Positions 1 to 9,457 of a stretch of DNA of 48,918 bases are shown in pieces; position 1 is the first letter of the stretch; every line of letters begins with the position of its first letter. The notes below the pieces were generated by a model. The model did not search any database. It was not told the DNA's origin and was given only the letters and a program-made list of their open reading frames with translations. The position numbers were made by a program, and so were the translations under genes. The DNA is from CAIVAT01 sp037128705 (GTDB taxonomy: Bacteria > Bacteroidota > Bacteroidia > Bacteroidales > FEN-979). The stretch spans positions 1 to 48,918 of the forward strand of contig JBAXVX010000031.1 in the NCBI GenBank assembly GCA_037128705.1, given 5' to 3'.

Positions 1-105
1 AATCAATTGTTTATATCTGTCGCAATTTTTACTGTTTTAACCCTTGATTCACATAACTAACAAGAAAAAGCCTGGTTAAACCGGCGGTGAAATGGTCAAA
101 AAAAG

Positions 106-135
106 TTTAACACATCCCAATTTAAATTAATTTTG
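106..135 (+). promoter_or_regulatory. Putative Bacteroidetes-type promoter of the amidohydrolase gene
   Basis: TAATTTTG at 128-135 matches the Bacteroidetes -7 consensus TAnnTTTG exactly. The upstream element is weak: TTTA at 106-109, 18 bases away, in place of TTTG. Transcription from here would start about 30 bases before the ATG at 170. Confidence 0.35.
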
Positions 136-169
136 CGTGTGAATTCAATCCTGAGAATAACCAGCAATT

Positions 170-1264
170 ATGAAAACCATTCATGCATTTACTATTTGTA
201 TCGTGTTCTGCCTCCTCGGCATCACGGATACTTTTTCGTGTACCGTATTCCGGCTGAAAGCCAAAGATGGCTCTATGATTGTTGCCCGGTCGATGGAATT
301 CGGCGTTGATCTTCATTACGACATGATCGTTGTACCCCGGAACAAACAGTGTGCAAGCCCGTTCCTCCCGGGGATCAATGGAGTAAAATGGAATAACCGG
401 TTTGGTTATGTGGGAGTGGTAGCTTTCGGACTTGATCAAAGCATTTTAGATGGAATGAATGAAAAGGGGCTGTCGGTAGCCTTGCTCTGGTATGAAAATG
501 ACATGAAATGGCAGGATGTAACCCCGGCCGACAGCAGCATTGCCCTTGCCCAGGCGATGTTTTGCGATTGGGCGCTGGGTTCGTTTTCAACTGTAGATGA
601 ACTTCGCACAGCCCTGCCCAGGTTGAAATTATTTAATTATACTGATCCGACCACACACCTGGCGCTCACCTGTCATTACATTGTGTACGATGCTGCGGGA
701 GGCTGCGTGGTGGTGGAAGTCGACAATGGTGAATGCCATGTATATGATAATCCGCTTGAAATAATGACCAATGCCCCCTCCTTTCCATGGCAGGTGACCA
801 ACCTCCGCCAATATACTGAAATGTCACCGGTAAGCCCCGCCCCGCTCAAAGAGGACGGTCTCACCTTCAGGGCAACCGGTCATGGAGCAGGAATGATCGG
901 CCTTCCCGGCGACTACACTCCTCCCAGCCGCTTTGTCCGTTTGGGGATGTTTGCCCGGGAGACAGACCAGCAACCTGATGCCGCGCACAACCTCATCCTG
1001 TGCAACCATGTGATCAACACCTTCACCATCCCCTTCGGAATTATCTATGATGTTTCTTCCGATGGAAAACCGGTTAACAAGGAGTCGACCCAGTGGGTCA
1101 CCTACCGTGACCAGACCAACGGCATTTTATATTTCAAGACCTATGATAATTCAACGCTGCGTAAAATAGATATGAAACAGCTTGACTATAATGCCAAAGC
1201 AATTAAACGCATTCCAATGTTCGGCACACGGGAAACGATCGTCGACGGGCTGAGTACTAAATAG
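170..1264 (+). CDS. Exported linear-amide C-N hydrolase (choloylglycine hydrolase / penicillin V acylase family)
   Basis: This is an Ntn-type hydrolase of the choloylglycine hydrolase family, which cleaves linear amide bonds such as those of bile salts, penicillin V or N-acyl compounds. A signal peptide (residues 1-23) ends immediately before Cys24. In this family the N-terminal Cys exposed by processing is the nucleophile, followed here by TVFRLKAKDG and then Arg40 in ARSMEF, spaced as Cys2/Arg18 in bile salt hydrolases. The usual Asp three residues after the Arg is Glu43. A TNAPSFPWQVTNL segment near residue 200 matches the region carrying the conserved Asn. The length (364 aa) is normal. 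It stands alone, 66 bases before the next gene on the same strand. The substrate cannot be read from sequence; the Bacteroidetes setting and the signal peptide point to a periplasmic or surface amidase. Confidence 0.85.
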   Translation: MKTIHAFTICIVFCLLGITDTFSCTVFRLKAKDGSMIVARSMEFGVDLHYDMIVVPRNKQCASPFLPGINGVKWNNRFGYVGVVAFGLDQSILDGMNEKGLSVALLWYENDMKWQDVTPADSSIALAQAMFCDWALGSFSTVDELRTALPRLKLFNYTDPTTHLALTCHYIVYDAAGGCVVVEVDNGECHVYDNPLEIMTNAPSFPWQVTNLRQYTEMSPVSPAPLKEDGLTFRATGHGAGMIGLPGDYTPPSRFVRLGMFARETDQQPDAAHNLILCNHVINTFTIPFGIIYDVSSDGKPVNKESTQWVTYRDQTNGILYFKTYDNSTLRKIDMKQLDYNAKAIKRIPMFGTRETIVDGLSTK

Positions 1265-1330
1265 TTTACTGAAGGAAGGTTTTACCACCCGGATGGCTGA
1301 GGTGGATTATATTCGATAATTGAAAATTCT

Positions 1331-2773
1331 ATGAAGAAAAAGCTTGTCTGGTTATTCTTGTTCTCAACTGCTGCAACGCTGCTATTTTTTTCAGGCTGCA
1401 AAAAACAATCCGCGGAAACTTACCGATTCCAGTTTAAGTTCATCACCGAAAACTACAAGCCCCTGAACTATGTTGATGGGTCAGATCTGAAGGGACTTGG
1501 GCCCGATCTTCTCCGGGAGATCTGTGCAAATCTGAACATACCGTTCGAGGTGAGCGTCCTGCCATGGACCGAAGGCTATTCGGCAACCCTGAATACCGGG
1601 GATGCTGTCCTTTTTTCCACCATCTTGAATTCAGGAAGAAAAGATCTCTTCAAATGGGCAGGACCCATTGCCACCCTCGACCAGATATTTTATTCTCCGT
1701 CACCGGCCACCATTACCCTGAATTCATTGGACGAAGCCAGAAAGGTTGGCCGGATCGGGGTTTTAAAAGATTATGCGATTGAGCAATACCTGGTTCAGCA
1801 GGGATTCACCAACCTGGTTTACCTGAACGACAATATCGAAGCCTTCGACAAACTGCTTAAGGGCGAAATCGACCTGTTCCCTTCCGACCGGATTTCGGCG
1901 GAGGCGGGTTTGCAATCACTTAATAAAACAATCTGGGCGGTTACTCCTTTGATGACCATCAAGACCGACCTGGTCTATTTTGCCTTTAACAGGAATATTC
2001 CCGATGATGTGGTTGCAGATTTCCAGAGGGAGATTGACCGGTCGAAGGAGAACGGAACACTGAAGCGGATTTACCAGCAATACATGCATCAGCAGGATCC
2101 TCCCGGAACACTGCAGATCTATACGGAACAATACCCGCCGCTCACATTCCGAAATAATTTTGGGGAGATCACAGGATTTGGAACCGATGTGGTTCACGAG
2201 ATCATGAACCGGAAAAACCTATACGCAAACATCGTACTTTCCGAATGGAGCAACGGCTATTCGCTGGCACAGAACAATCCCAACTTCTGCCTCTTCACCA
2301 TGGAGCGCATCGCCCTGCGCGACACCTTGTTCCAGTGGGTCGGTCCACTGGGAACCAACACAGCCTATTTCTTTACCAGGGCCGGCTCGGGTGTGACCAT
2401 TGCATCCCTTGATGACGCCCGGGCCCTCCCGTCGGTTGGTACAGTGACCTCCTGGTTTTCCGACCAGTATCTCCGGGAGCAGGGATTCACCAACCTGGTC
2501 TCCGATTCCGATCCAAGGGTCCTGACCGACAAACTGATGCAGGGAAAGATCAGCGCTTTTGTTTGTTCGTCCGTCACTTTTCCCGATTACCTCAAGGGAC
2601 TGGGCTACCAGTACAACCAGGTGGTTCCCTCTTTTGCCCTCATGTCGACGGACTATTACATTGCGTTTTCGAAGACTACGCCTGCGAGCATGGTCATCCA
2701 GTGGCAGCAGGCGCTGGATGCCATAAAACAGGATGGAACCTATGATGCCATTTACCACAAATGGTTGAATTGA
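1331..2773 (+). CDS. Lipoprotein with two tandem family-3 solute-binding domains
   Basis: A lipoprotein signal ends in LFFSGC with Cys23. Two homologous SBP_bac_3-like domains (polar amino acid binding fold) follow, at about residues 30-250 and 258-478. Each repeats the same landmarks: a YKPLNYVDG or YPPLTFRNN start, a GLGPDLLREI or GFGTDVVHEI helix, WTEGYSA or WSNGYSL, FKWAGP or FQWVGP, and QGFTNLV. The gene therefore arose by internal duplication. No ABC permease or ATPase lies nearby; the next gene, 63 bases downstream, is a PAS histidine kinase. A ligand-sensing role feeding that kinase is an inference from this pairing. A degraded transport system is the alternative. Confidence 0.85.
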   Translation: MKKKLVWLFLFSTAATLLFFSGCKKQSAETYRFQFKFITENYKPLNYVDGSDLKGLGPDLLREICANLNIPFEVSVLPWTEGYSATLNTGDAVLFSTILNSGRKDLFKWAGPIATLDQIFYSPSPATITLNSLDEARKVGRIGVLKDYAIEQYLVQQGFTNLVYLNDNIEAFDKLLKGEIDLFPSDRISAEAGLQSLNKTIWAVTPLMTIKTDLVYFAFNRNIPDDVVADFQREIDRSKENGTLKRIYQQYMHQQDPPGTLQIYTEQYPPLTFRNNFGEITGFGTDVVHEIMNRKNLYANIVLSEWSNGYSLAQNNPNFCLFTMERIALRDTLFQWVGPLGTNTAYFFTRAGSGVTIASLDDARALPSVGTVTSWFSDQYLREQGFTNLVSDSDPRVLTDKLMQGKISAFVCSSVTFPDYLKGLGYQYNQVVPSFALMSTDYYIAFSKTTPASMVIQWQQALDAIKQDGTYDAIYHKWLN

Positions 2774-2836
2774 ATATGTATGTCGGGCTGAGAGGTGATA
2801 CCCCCCAAATGAAGCCCGCACAAAATAAAAAAGAAG

Positions 2837-4780
2837 ATGAGTGAAAATGAAGCTTATTTTCAGACCATCCTGGATTCCATTGCAGAAGCAGTGATTTCTC
2901 TCGATCTTCGGGGCTTCGTGGCAACCATGAATCATGCCGCGGAAGAACTCTCAGGATTCCGGGTTTCAGATGCCGTTGGAAAAACGATCCCCGACATTCT
3001 TCATTTCCACCAAAACAAGGATGCTCAATCCCTGGCCGACCTGGTCGATCGGGTCATTGCAAAAGGAGATGCAGAAAGAATACCCGGTCATATCGGGCTT
3101 AGATCATGTAATGGAGAGAACCTCGAGGTGAAATGCAGTATTGCTCCGGTAAAGACCGGGGAGGGAAAAACAATCGGGACCGTAGTTGTGTTAGCATTCC
3201 TCTTCCCTGTCGGCAACCAGCCGGTACAAAACGTAGTGGGTTCATCCCTTGATGCAGGAATCCATAAGGAGATGACTATTGAAAAGGCGCTCATCCAGGA
3301 GCAGTACCTGATGTCGGCCCTCATGGATAACGTACCGGACCATATTTATTTCAAAGACCTTGACAGCAGATTTATCAGAAACAACCTGGCTCATGCGCTA
3401 TCATTCGGGTTTGACAATCCGGATCAATTAAAGGGGAAGTCGGATTTTGATTTTTTCCTGAAGGATGTGGCACAAAAACAATTCGAAGATGAACAGAACA
3501 TCATTCGTACCGGCCAGGCCATCACGCAGGAAGAACGTACCATCAGAAGCGACAACAGCGTCAACTGGTACAATGCAACCAAAATGCCCCTGCGCGACAA
3601 GGATGGCGCCATTGTTGGCACGTTCGGCTTGTCGAGGGATATTACTGACCGCAAACGGTTGGAGGAAGAACTGCGCAAACTGTCTGTTGCCGTTGAGCAA
3701 AGTCCTGTCAGCATTGTGATCACCAACCTCGAGGGAAACATTGTCTATGCAAATCCAAATGCATGTGAAACCACAGGCTATTCACTGGAAGAGCTGATAG
3801 GGAAAAATCCCCGGGTGTTAAAATCGGGTGAGACCAAGGATATGGAATACGGTTTCCTCTGGTCGTCTATCACCACAGGAAATCAATGGAGAGGTTTTTT
3901 CCATAACAAGAAGAAAAACGGTGAACTGTACTGGGAATCATCAACCATCGGCCCGATCAAGGATCCGCAGGGGAATATTACCCATTATCTGGCCATCAAG
4001 GAGGACATCACCGACATGAAACAGGCTGAGGAGCAAATCAAACAAAAAAATGAGGATCTTATCAGGCTGAATGCCGAAAAGGATAAATTCTTCTCCATTA
4101 TCGCGCATGATTTGCGGAGTCCCATTGGCACATTCCTTAGCCTGACCAAAATTATGTCGGAAGAGTTGCATGAGATGGACCAAAGTGAGATTCAGAAGAT
4201 CGTAACGGCCATGAGCAAATCAACGGTTACGCTTTTTGATATGCTGGAGAACCTGCTTGAATGGTCCCGGATGCACAGGGGGCTGATGAATTTTGAGCCT
4301 TCTGTGATGGTCCTGAAATTAAAAATTTTGAAGTTCATCCAGGTGCTTCATGATTCGGCCGAAAGCAAACAGGTCACGATTCATGTTGATATTCCTGAAG
4401 ATCTGGAAATCTTTGCCGATGAAATGATGCTGGGATCGACCATTCGAAACCTGGTGTCGAATGCCATAAAATTCACCAAAAAGGGTGGAGAGGTGACCAT
4501 TTCTGCAAGAGGGGCAGGAGATCAATCGGTTCTCGTTTCAGTAAAGGATACCGGCATCGGCATGAGCCAGAAAATTCTTGATAAATTATTCCGGATTGAT
4601 GAGAATGCCGGCCGCAAAGGTACCGAGGGAGAATCAAGCAGTGGCCTCGGGTTACTCCTATGCAAGGAATTTATCGAAAAACATGAAGGGAAAATATGGG
4701 TAGAAAGTGAAGAGAACCGGGGAAGCACCTTTCTTTTTCTATTACCCGGTCAAACGAATTCCTCCCCGGCCCCGATGTAA
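2837..4780 (+). CDS. PAS-domain sensor histidine kinase (three PAS domains)
   Basis: This kinase has no membrane segment. Three PAS domains are visible at about residues 3-115, 155-275 and 280-400; the second and third end in the PAC-like strings ITDRKRLEEEL and ITDMKQAEEQI. A HisKA domain follows, with the H-box FFSIIAHDLRSP and phospho-acceptor His424. The HATPase domain has its N-box at RNLVSNAIKF, G1 at DTGIGM and G2 at GLGLLLCKEF. All catalytic boxes are intact. No receiver domain is fused and no response regulator is adjacent, so the partner is elsewhere. The gene lies 63 bases after the double solute-binding lipoprotein and may be co-transcribed with it. It converges with the minus-strand propeller gene, 34 bases apart. 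Confidence 0.92.
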   Translation: MSENEAYFQTILDSIAEAVISLDLRGFVATMNHAAEELSGFRVSDAVGKTIPDILHFHQNKDAQSLADLVDRVIAKGDAERIPGHIGLRSCNGENLEVKCSIAPVKTGEGKTIGTVVVLAFLFPVGNQPVQNVVGSSLDAGIHKEMTIEKALIQEQYLMSALMDNVPDHIYFKDLDSRFIRNNLAHALSFGFDNPDQLKGKSDFDFFLKDVAQKQFEDEQNIIRTGQAITQEERTIRSDNSVNWYNATKMPLRDKDGAIVGTFGLSRDITDRKRLEEELRKLSVAVEQSPVSIVITNLEGNIVYANPNACETTGYSLEELIGKNPRVLKSGETKDMEYGFLWSSITTGNQWRGFFHNKKKNGELYWESSTIGPIKDPQGNITHYLAIKEDITDMKQAEEQIKQKNEDLIRLNAEKDKFFSIIAHDLRSPIGTFLSLTKIMSEELHEMDQSEIQKIVTAMSKSTVTLFDMLENLLEWSRMHRGLMNFEPSVMVLKLKILKFIQVLHDSAESKQVTIHVDIPEDLEIFADEMMLGSTIRNLVSNAIKFTKKGGEVTISARGAGDQSVLVSVKDTGIGMSQKILDKLFRIDENAGRKGTEGESSSGLGLLLCKEFIEKHEGKIWVESEENRGSTFLFLLPGQTNSSPAPM

Positions 4781-4814
4781 TTCAGCCCATTCAGGAATAC
4801 CAGTAAACCTGCAT

Positions 4815-7643
4815 CTAACCATCAACTTTAACAAGCTTCTTTACCAGCCGCTCCTTCTCACTTTCAAATACCAGGAAATACAACCCGGCAGGAAACCCGC
4901 CAACCTGGTAAGATAACAGCTGTTTTCCCGCATGAATTGCTTTATCGTCAAATTCTTTGACCAGGTTCCCGTTGTTTGAATAGAGTCGTACTTTAAGCTT
5001 CAGGTTCCTTTCCGCATTCAGTTCAACCGTAGCTCTGTCGGTTACGGGGTTTGGGAAGACATTTCCAATCTGCAACCGGGGATTCCCTGTTGGCTCATTC
5101 ATCCCTTCGGGGGTATAGTAGGAGCTGTAAACCCCGTTTCCGTGGGTACCGATTGCAATAAAACCGTCGGTTTGGCGGGCGTCGATGTCATCGATGATCA
5201 CATTGCCGATGGTGGTTGCACCCTCCTTCACCCAAACGGTTGAGTCCCCTTTGAGTTCACGGGTGGAGAACAACCCGCTGGAGGTGCCGGCAAAAATGAT
5301 TTTTTTACCCAGGTGGGAGAGTTTTTTTGTGCATCTGATCGATGGTCCGTTTCCGGAACCGTCGGGGAACTCTTCCAGGTTCCCTGCGACAGCCGTCCAG
5401 GTGGACCCACCATTGTCTGAATGGAAGAGACTCTGAACGCCATAGTTTGAAAAGGTTACCATTACGCGGTCGGCATTGTCGGGATCCACATCGATGCAGG
5501 CGACAAACGCATTCACCGGAAAATTGTCACCTGTGATCTCGATGGGGACCGGGTTCCCTTCGTTGGCGTTGTCAAGGCGGTAGACTTTTCCCAGGTTAGT
5601 GCCGTAGTATAACCGGTTTGCGGGCGCTCTCGAAAGGGCAAGGAAACTGATTTCAGAGGCGCTGCCGACATCCACCTTGTCCAGGTGGTTCCATCCGGCA
5701 TTCCGCATGCTGCTGTCGTAGGCCGCAGCCTTCATGTTATCCTTGCGCCAGATGCTGGTTAGCGTGGGCAAATAGAACGTCTGGTAGTTGTTTGGATCCA
5801 GTGCAATATTCTGGTAAAACGGGAAAAGAGAGTTGAAGCCCATCACCGGGTCGATAAATTTCAGCAGGGTATCGGGCAGTTGCGGGAAGATATCGATTGT
5901 GTGCATGTCGTTGTCAAACCTGGATGTCCAAATGTTTCCGCTGTAGGCCGAGATAACGCAGAATTCCCAGGCTGACGCAACGCAGGAGGCGAACCCGTCA
6001 TAACAGATGTCGATGTTGAACCAGAATTCCGCAGGATTATCAGTGACGGTATAATACCAGTTGTTGTCCTGCAACCCGCCCAGGATCCAGTCCTCGCCTT
6101 GAGACCCGTGATCGATGGCCACGCTGTAAAACTGGGTGGTAGTCAGTTTTTTGTTCACCCGTTGCCATACCGAGTGACTGCTGTCGGCCATGCAATTGGT
6201 GGTAAGGTATATGCCGCCGTCGTTCGCCATAATCATCTTTGACGGATCCGACGGAAAGAATGCAATCCCATGCTGGTCGGGATGAAGCTGATGCAGGGAG
6301 TCCATATCATAAGGATACCCGCCGATGTAAGTGGTCGCCAGGCTGTCGGCAAACCCGTTTTCTGATCTGTGCAGGTTCATGCCGCCCAGGAATACCACAT
6401 TTTCATCATCAGGTTTTACTCCCATCGTAAAACAGTATCCGCCATAAACAACGAATGAAAACGGGAAACTGCTGGTGTTCCCGTTGCCCGCTCCGGGGAT
6501 GCCGTTGGTGCGGTTTTCCCAGAAAGCCTTACCTGATGCAGGGTTCCAGGTCATTTTCCAGAAGGTGTTCACCGAATTGGAATATCCTCCGAAAGGGTTG
6601 ATTTCAGAAGATTGCGATTCTGTAAAAACATACAGGATGTTTTCATTCGATGGCGCCAGCGCAAGACGGGTTACCCTGTTATCCTGCGGGAAGCCGGCCG
6701 GGGTAATCAAAACCCAGTCAACTCCGTTGGTTGACCTCCAAATACCGGCCTTCCCCGGAGGCTGAACTGAAAAGCAGAAGTTGCTGAGCGCCGCATAAAT
6801 GACTCCGTCGGATGTGATGGCAAGGTCGGTGGAAAATGATTTATTTACGAGGTCTCCCAGGACTACCTCCCAGCTCATTCCGCCGTCCTCTGACCGCATG
6901 ATGGCTCCGTAACAGGCGGCATATACAATGTCTTTATCCATGCGAACCGGGTCGGTTACAATTCTCCAGACTCCCTGGAAAATTTCCTGAAGATGGGCCG
7001 GAGACCCTCCCTGGGTGTATGCCAGCGGCTGCCAGCTTGCGCCGTTGTCGGTCGATTTGAAAATGCCATTGCCGATCCCGATGGTTCTTGCATTGGTGCT
7101 GATATTCCGGTCGGTGGTGCTGAGCAGTTCACCCGTGCCGTAATACCAGGTTTTATGTTTCCCCGCTCTCTTGTCCTGAACCAGGCAGGTGGCGCTTTGC
7201 TCGGCCTCGGGACCGGTGGTTTTATGCCAGATCTGGCCGGGCTCCGAAGTTTCCCACATCCCTCCCGAGGCGCTTCCTGCCAAAAGGTGGTTCTCATTTT
7301 CCACATCTACAGCGATACAGAGCATGCGTCCGCCTATGTTGGAAGGGCCTCTCCCGTTCCATGCCTGTCCTTCACTTTCTGTGTAAGCAGGGAGTGTGGA
7401 AACATATGCAAGTTCCTTTGCCCGGATCCCGGGGGGAATCGACCCGGTTTTCGGATTCCTGAGTTTACTGACCTGGTATTCAGCCTGCATGGCAAGCAGT
7501 CCGGTTTTTGACATTTTTTTCTGTGTCCGCAATGACCCGTATCCTGATTTAGCAATGTCGGCACCGGTGTTTTGATACATTGCAAAGCAAATCAAAAGAA
7601 GAAGGAATCCGGTAAACCCGAGGGAATAAAAGACCTTTTTCAT
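4815..7643 (-). CDS. Large secreted BNR/VPS10-type beta-propeller protein with T9SS sorting domain
   Basis: The reading frame extends to a TTG at 7667, but the ATG at 7643 directly begins a classic signal peptide (MKKVFYSLGFTGFLLLLICF), so I start it there (942 aa). The body contains many BNR-like turns of the S-x-D-x-G-x-x-W type (STDNGASWQ, SEDGGMSWE, HSDNGGSTWT) typical of sialidase-like or VPS10-like propellers. The last ~80 residues form a type A T9SS C-terminal domain: GNVFPNPVTDRATVEL, then FPAGLYFLVF and a basic KKLVKVDG end. Such proteins are carried across the outer membrane and fixed at the surface or released. No sialidase Arg triad or FRIP motif was recognised, so the enzymatic role is open; a surface adhesin or glycan-binding role is equally possible. 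Confidence 0.85.
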   Translation of the reverse strand: MKKVFYSLGFTGFLLLLICFAMYQNTGADIAKSGYGSLRTQKKMSKTGLLAMQAEYQVSKLRNPKTGSIPPGIRAKELAYVSTLPAYTESEGQAWNGRGPSNIGGRMLCIAVDVENENHLLAGSASGGMWETSEPGQIWHKTTGPEAEQSATCLVQDKRAGKHKTWYYGTGELLSTTDRNISTNARTIGIGNGIFKSTDNGASWQPLAYTQGGSPAHLQEIFQGVWRIVTDPVRMDKDIVYAACYGAIMRSEDGGMSWEVVLGDLVNKSFSTDLAITSDGVIYAALSNFCFSVQPPGKAGIWRSTNGVDWVLITPAGFPQDNRVTRLALAPSNENILYVFTESQSSEINPFGGYSNSVNTFWKMTWNPASGKAFWENRTNGIPGAGNGNTSSFPFSFVVYGGYCFTMGVKPDDENVVFLGGMNLHRSENGFADSLATTYIGGYPYDMDSLHQLHPDQHGIAFFPSDPSKMIMANDGGIYLTTNCMADSSHSVWQRVNKKLTTTQFYSVAIDHGSQGEDWILGGLQDNNWYYTVTDNPAEFWFNIDICYDGFASCVASAWEFCVISAYSGNIWTSRFDNDMHTIDIFPQLPDTLLKFIDPVMGFNSLFPFYQNIALDPNNYQTFYLPTLTSIWRKDNMKAAAYDSSMRNAGWNHLDKVDVGSASEISFLALSRAPANRLYYGTNLGKVYRLDNANEGNPVPIEITGDNFPVNAFVACIDVDPDNADRVMVTFSNYGVQSLFHSDNGGSTWTAVAGNLEEFPDGSGNGPSIRCTKKLSHLGKKIIFAGTSSGLFSTRELKGDSTVWVKEGATTIGNVIIDDIDARQTDGFIAIGTHGNGVYSSYYTPEGMNEPTGNPRLQIGNVFPNPVTDRATVELNAERNLKLKVRLYSNNGNLVKEFDDKAIHAGKQLLSYQVGGFPAGLYFLVFESEKERLVKKLVKVDG

Positions 7644-7851
7644 AGGACAGTTTTTTGAGAATTTCAATGATATAAGAGGCTAAATCTACAATAAATCCCG
7701 TTTGAAGTCAAGTTGTTTTTATATCCTGAGTTCAAAAAGTTCCGGAAACCCTGTTTGTAGGCGCCCGAAATGATCAGATTCGATTTGGTCAAAATCAGGA
7801 TGTATAACGCTGGTCAATAAATAGCAAGCAGCAAAAATTTTCAAAAAAAAA

Positions 7852-7883
7852 TTTGGTATTTGTTACGCTGTATAATATCTTTA
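7852..7883 (+). promoter_or_regulatory. Putative promoter in the divergent gap before the MBL-fold gene
   Basis: TTTG (7852-7855), a 20-base spacer and TATCTTTA (7876-7883) match the Bacteroidetes -33/-7 consensus with one mismatch. The divergent gap 7644-7949 holds no gene. I saw no matching promoter for the minus-strand propeller gene in it. Confidence 0.42.
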
Positions 7884-7932
7884 TCTCGTTTAAAATATTC
7901 AAGAAGTAGGAGTTGTTCATTTAATGATCCTG

Positions 7933-7940
7933 AAGGAGGC
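7933..7940 (+). promoter_or_regulatory. Strong Shine-Dalgarno sequence that decides the MBL-fold start
   Basis: AAGGAGGC ends 9 bases before the ATG at 7950. This fixes the start there rather than at the in-frame TTG at 7860, and the Tat signal follows at once. A near-perfect SD is unusual in this window, where most leaders are only A-rich. Confidence 0.7.
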
Positions 7941-7949
7941 AGAAATCAT

Positions 7950-9395
7950 ATGAAACTGAGCCGCAGACAAATGTTGAAACTATCGGGAGCCTCACTCGGA
8001 GGACTCGCACTTGGAGGATCCTTATCCGGATTTGGAAGCCCTCCGAATACGAAGACCAGCGATCCGTCGCAGAGGAACTCCCTGTACGATGCCCTGCCTG
8101 TTTTTAAGATTGGAACACCACTGCAGGAACACGAAATGCGCATTACCTTCCTGGGCACATCCTGTATTCCACGGTTGTCGCAGGAATGCAACAGCATTTA
8201 TGTCGAGGTGGGCACCGGCGACCAGTTTATTTTTGACTGCGGCTCAGGTGTCACTGCAAAGTACAATGCCCTGGGTGTTCCCATGAGTAAAATGGACAAG
8301 ATCTTTTTCACCCACCTCCATGCCGACCATACCAGCGACCTCACGCACATTTATGGTTTCGGGCCTGCCGAAGACCGTAAATCTCCGCTCTACATCTGGG
8401 GACCGAAAAATTCGGAATGGACTTACCATGATCCGGAGGGAAATATCAGGGGTCCATACCAGGATGGGACCCGGGCCTTTTGCGAAAATTTCAGGAACCT
8501 GATGCGATGGCACACCGAAAGTTTCAGTTTCGGGTCGACCCGCTATACCAACAATCCAACCCCTCAGCAGGTCATGGAAAACTGGGGACTGACGGAAATA
8601 CCTGTCAAAGTTGGAGAGGACGATTTTGATGATGATGGTTATGCCATCTTCCCCATTGAGCTGGACTGGTCACTTTCAGGCAAATCATCCCGCGATAACG
8701 TTGCCTATGACAATCCCACAACCGGCGTTAAAATAACCCATTTCCCGGCCATCCATACCAGGAGGGGTTCGGTGAGTTACAAACTGGAATATAAAGGGTT
8801 ATCCATGATTTTCAGCGGTGACACGAAGCCCAACACCGAAATGATCAGCCAGGCGGGCGGCGTGGATGTGCTGATCCATGAAATGGTCATGCCTGCTTAT
8901 GTCTGGGCATTAAAAAATTCAGGGTTGCCTCCCGATGATCCCGAATTTATAAAAGCCTATGACTATGCCATGCAGGTTCAGAACAGTTCCCACACCCCGC
9001 AAGGCGCTTTTGGTTATTTGCTCAGCAGGATGTCACCACCACCCAGGCTGGCGGTGGCCACCCATTTCCAGGCGGCCGACGATACCATCGCCTCTGCGAT
9101 GCAGAGTGTCCGGAATCATTATCCGGCCGGAGAGGTCACATTTGCCGCCGACCTGATGGTTTTAACCGTTTCAGCAGACAGGATACTCCAACAAAGAGCC
9201 GTTGTTTCAGATTTTGCCTTTTACCCGGTGGGCCTGTTGCTCGATGTGAAAACTTCGTATTACTGGAAGTGGCATGATCCGATAGCCAAGGATTACGCAG
9301 TTCCGGATCCCACCGCACAGGTTGACCTTGGCACGGAGATACTTCCCAACGATCCGCATACCAATGCGTTTAACTACCGGGAAGATGGATATTAA
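7950..9395 (+). CDS. Tat-exported MBL-fold metallo-hydrolase
   Basis: The protein (481 aa from the ATG at 7950) starts with a twin-arginine signal, MKLSRRQMLKLSGASLGG, so it is probably exported folded. The metallo-beta-lactamase fold is shown by MRITFLGTSC, the metal motif FFTHLHADHTSD (HxHxDH), the later FSGDTKPN, IHEMVM and the distal metal-ligand His of ATHFQAADD. The order and spacing resemble the RNase Z/arylsulfatase-like branch. The protein is longer than minimal MBL enzymes because of an insert (about residues 150-240) and a C-terminal extension. It resembles proteins databases label GntH-like (guanitoxin biosynthesis), but this is recollection, and no other guanitoxin-type gene is present. 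The substrate is unknown. Confidence 0.85.
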   Translation: MKLSRRQMLKLSGASLGGLALGGSLSGFGSPPNTKTSDPSQRNSLYDALPVFKIGTPLQEHEMRITFLGTSCIPRLSQECNSIYVEVGTGDQFIFDCGSGVTAKYNALGVPMSKMDKIFFTHLHADHTSDLTHIYGFGPAEDRKSPLYIWGPKNSEWTYHDPEGNIRGPYQDGTRAFCENFRNLMRWHTESFSFGSTRYTNNPTPQQVMENWGLTEIPVKVGEDDFDDDGYAIFPIELDWSLSGKSSRDNVAYDNPTTGVKITHFPAIHTRRGSVSYKLEYKGLSMIFSGDTKPNTEMISQAGGVDVLIHEMVMPAYVWALKNSGLPPDDPEFIKAYDYAMQVQNSSHTPQGAFGYLLSRMSPPPRLAVATHFQAADDTIASAMQSVRNHYPAGEVTFAADLMVLTVSADRILQQRAVVSDFAFYPVGLLLDVKTSYYWKWHDPIAKDYAVPDPTAQVDLGTEILPNDPHTNAFNYREDGY

Positions 9396-9457
9396 AACCA
9401 AACTTTGAATGATGTGCCTCCTGTTGTTTTTAAAATAATTGTTCTAATCCTCTGATC

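Noticed and set aside
2219..2935. 238-codon open frame on the minus strand
   Set aside because: It is antisense to the second binding domain of the lipoprotein gene, with a low-complexity, unstructured product.
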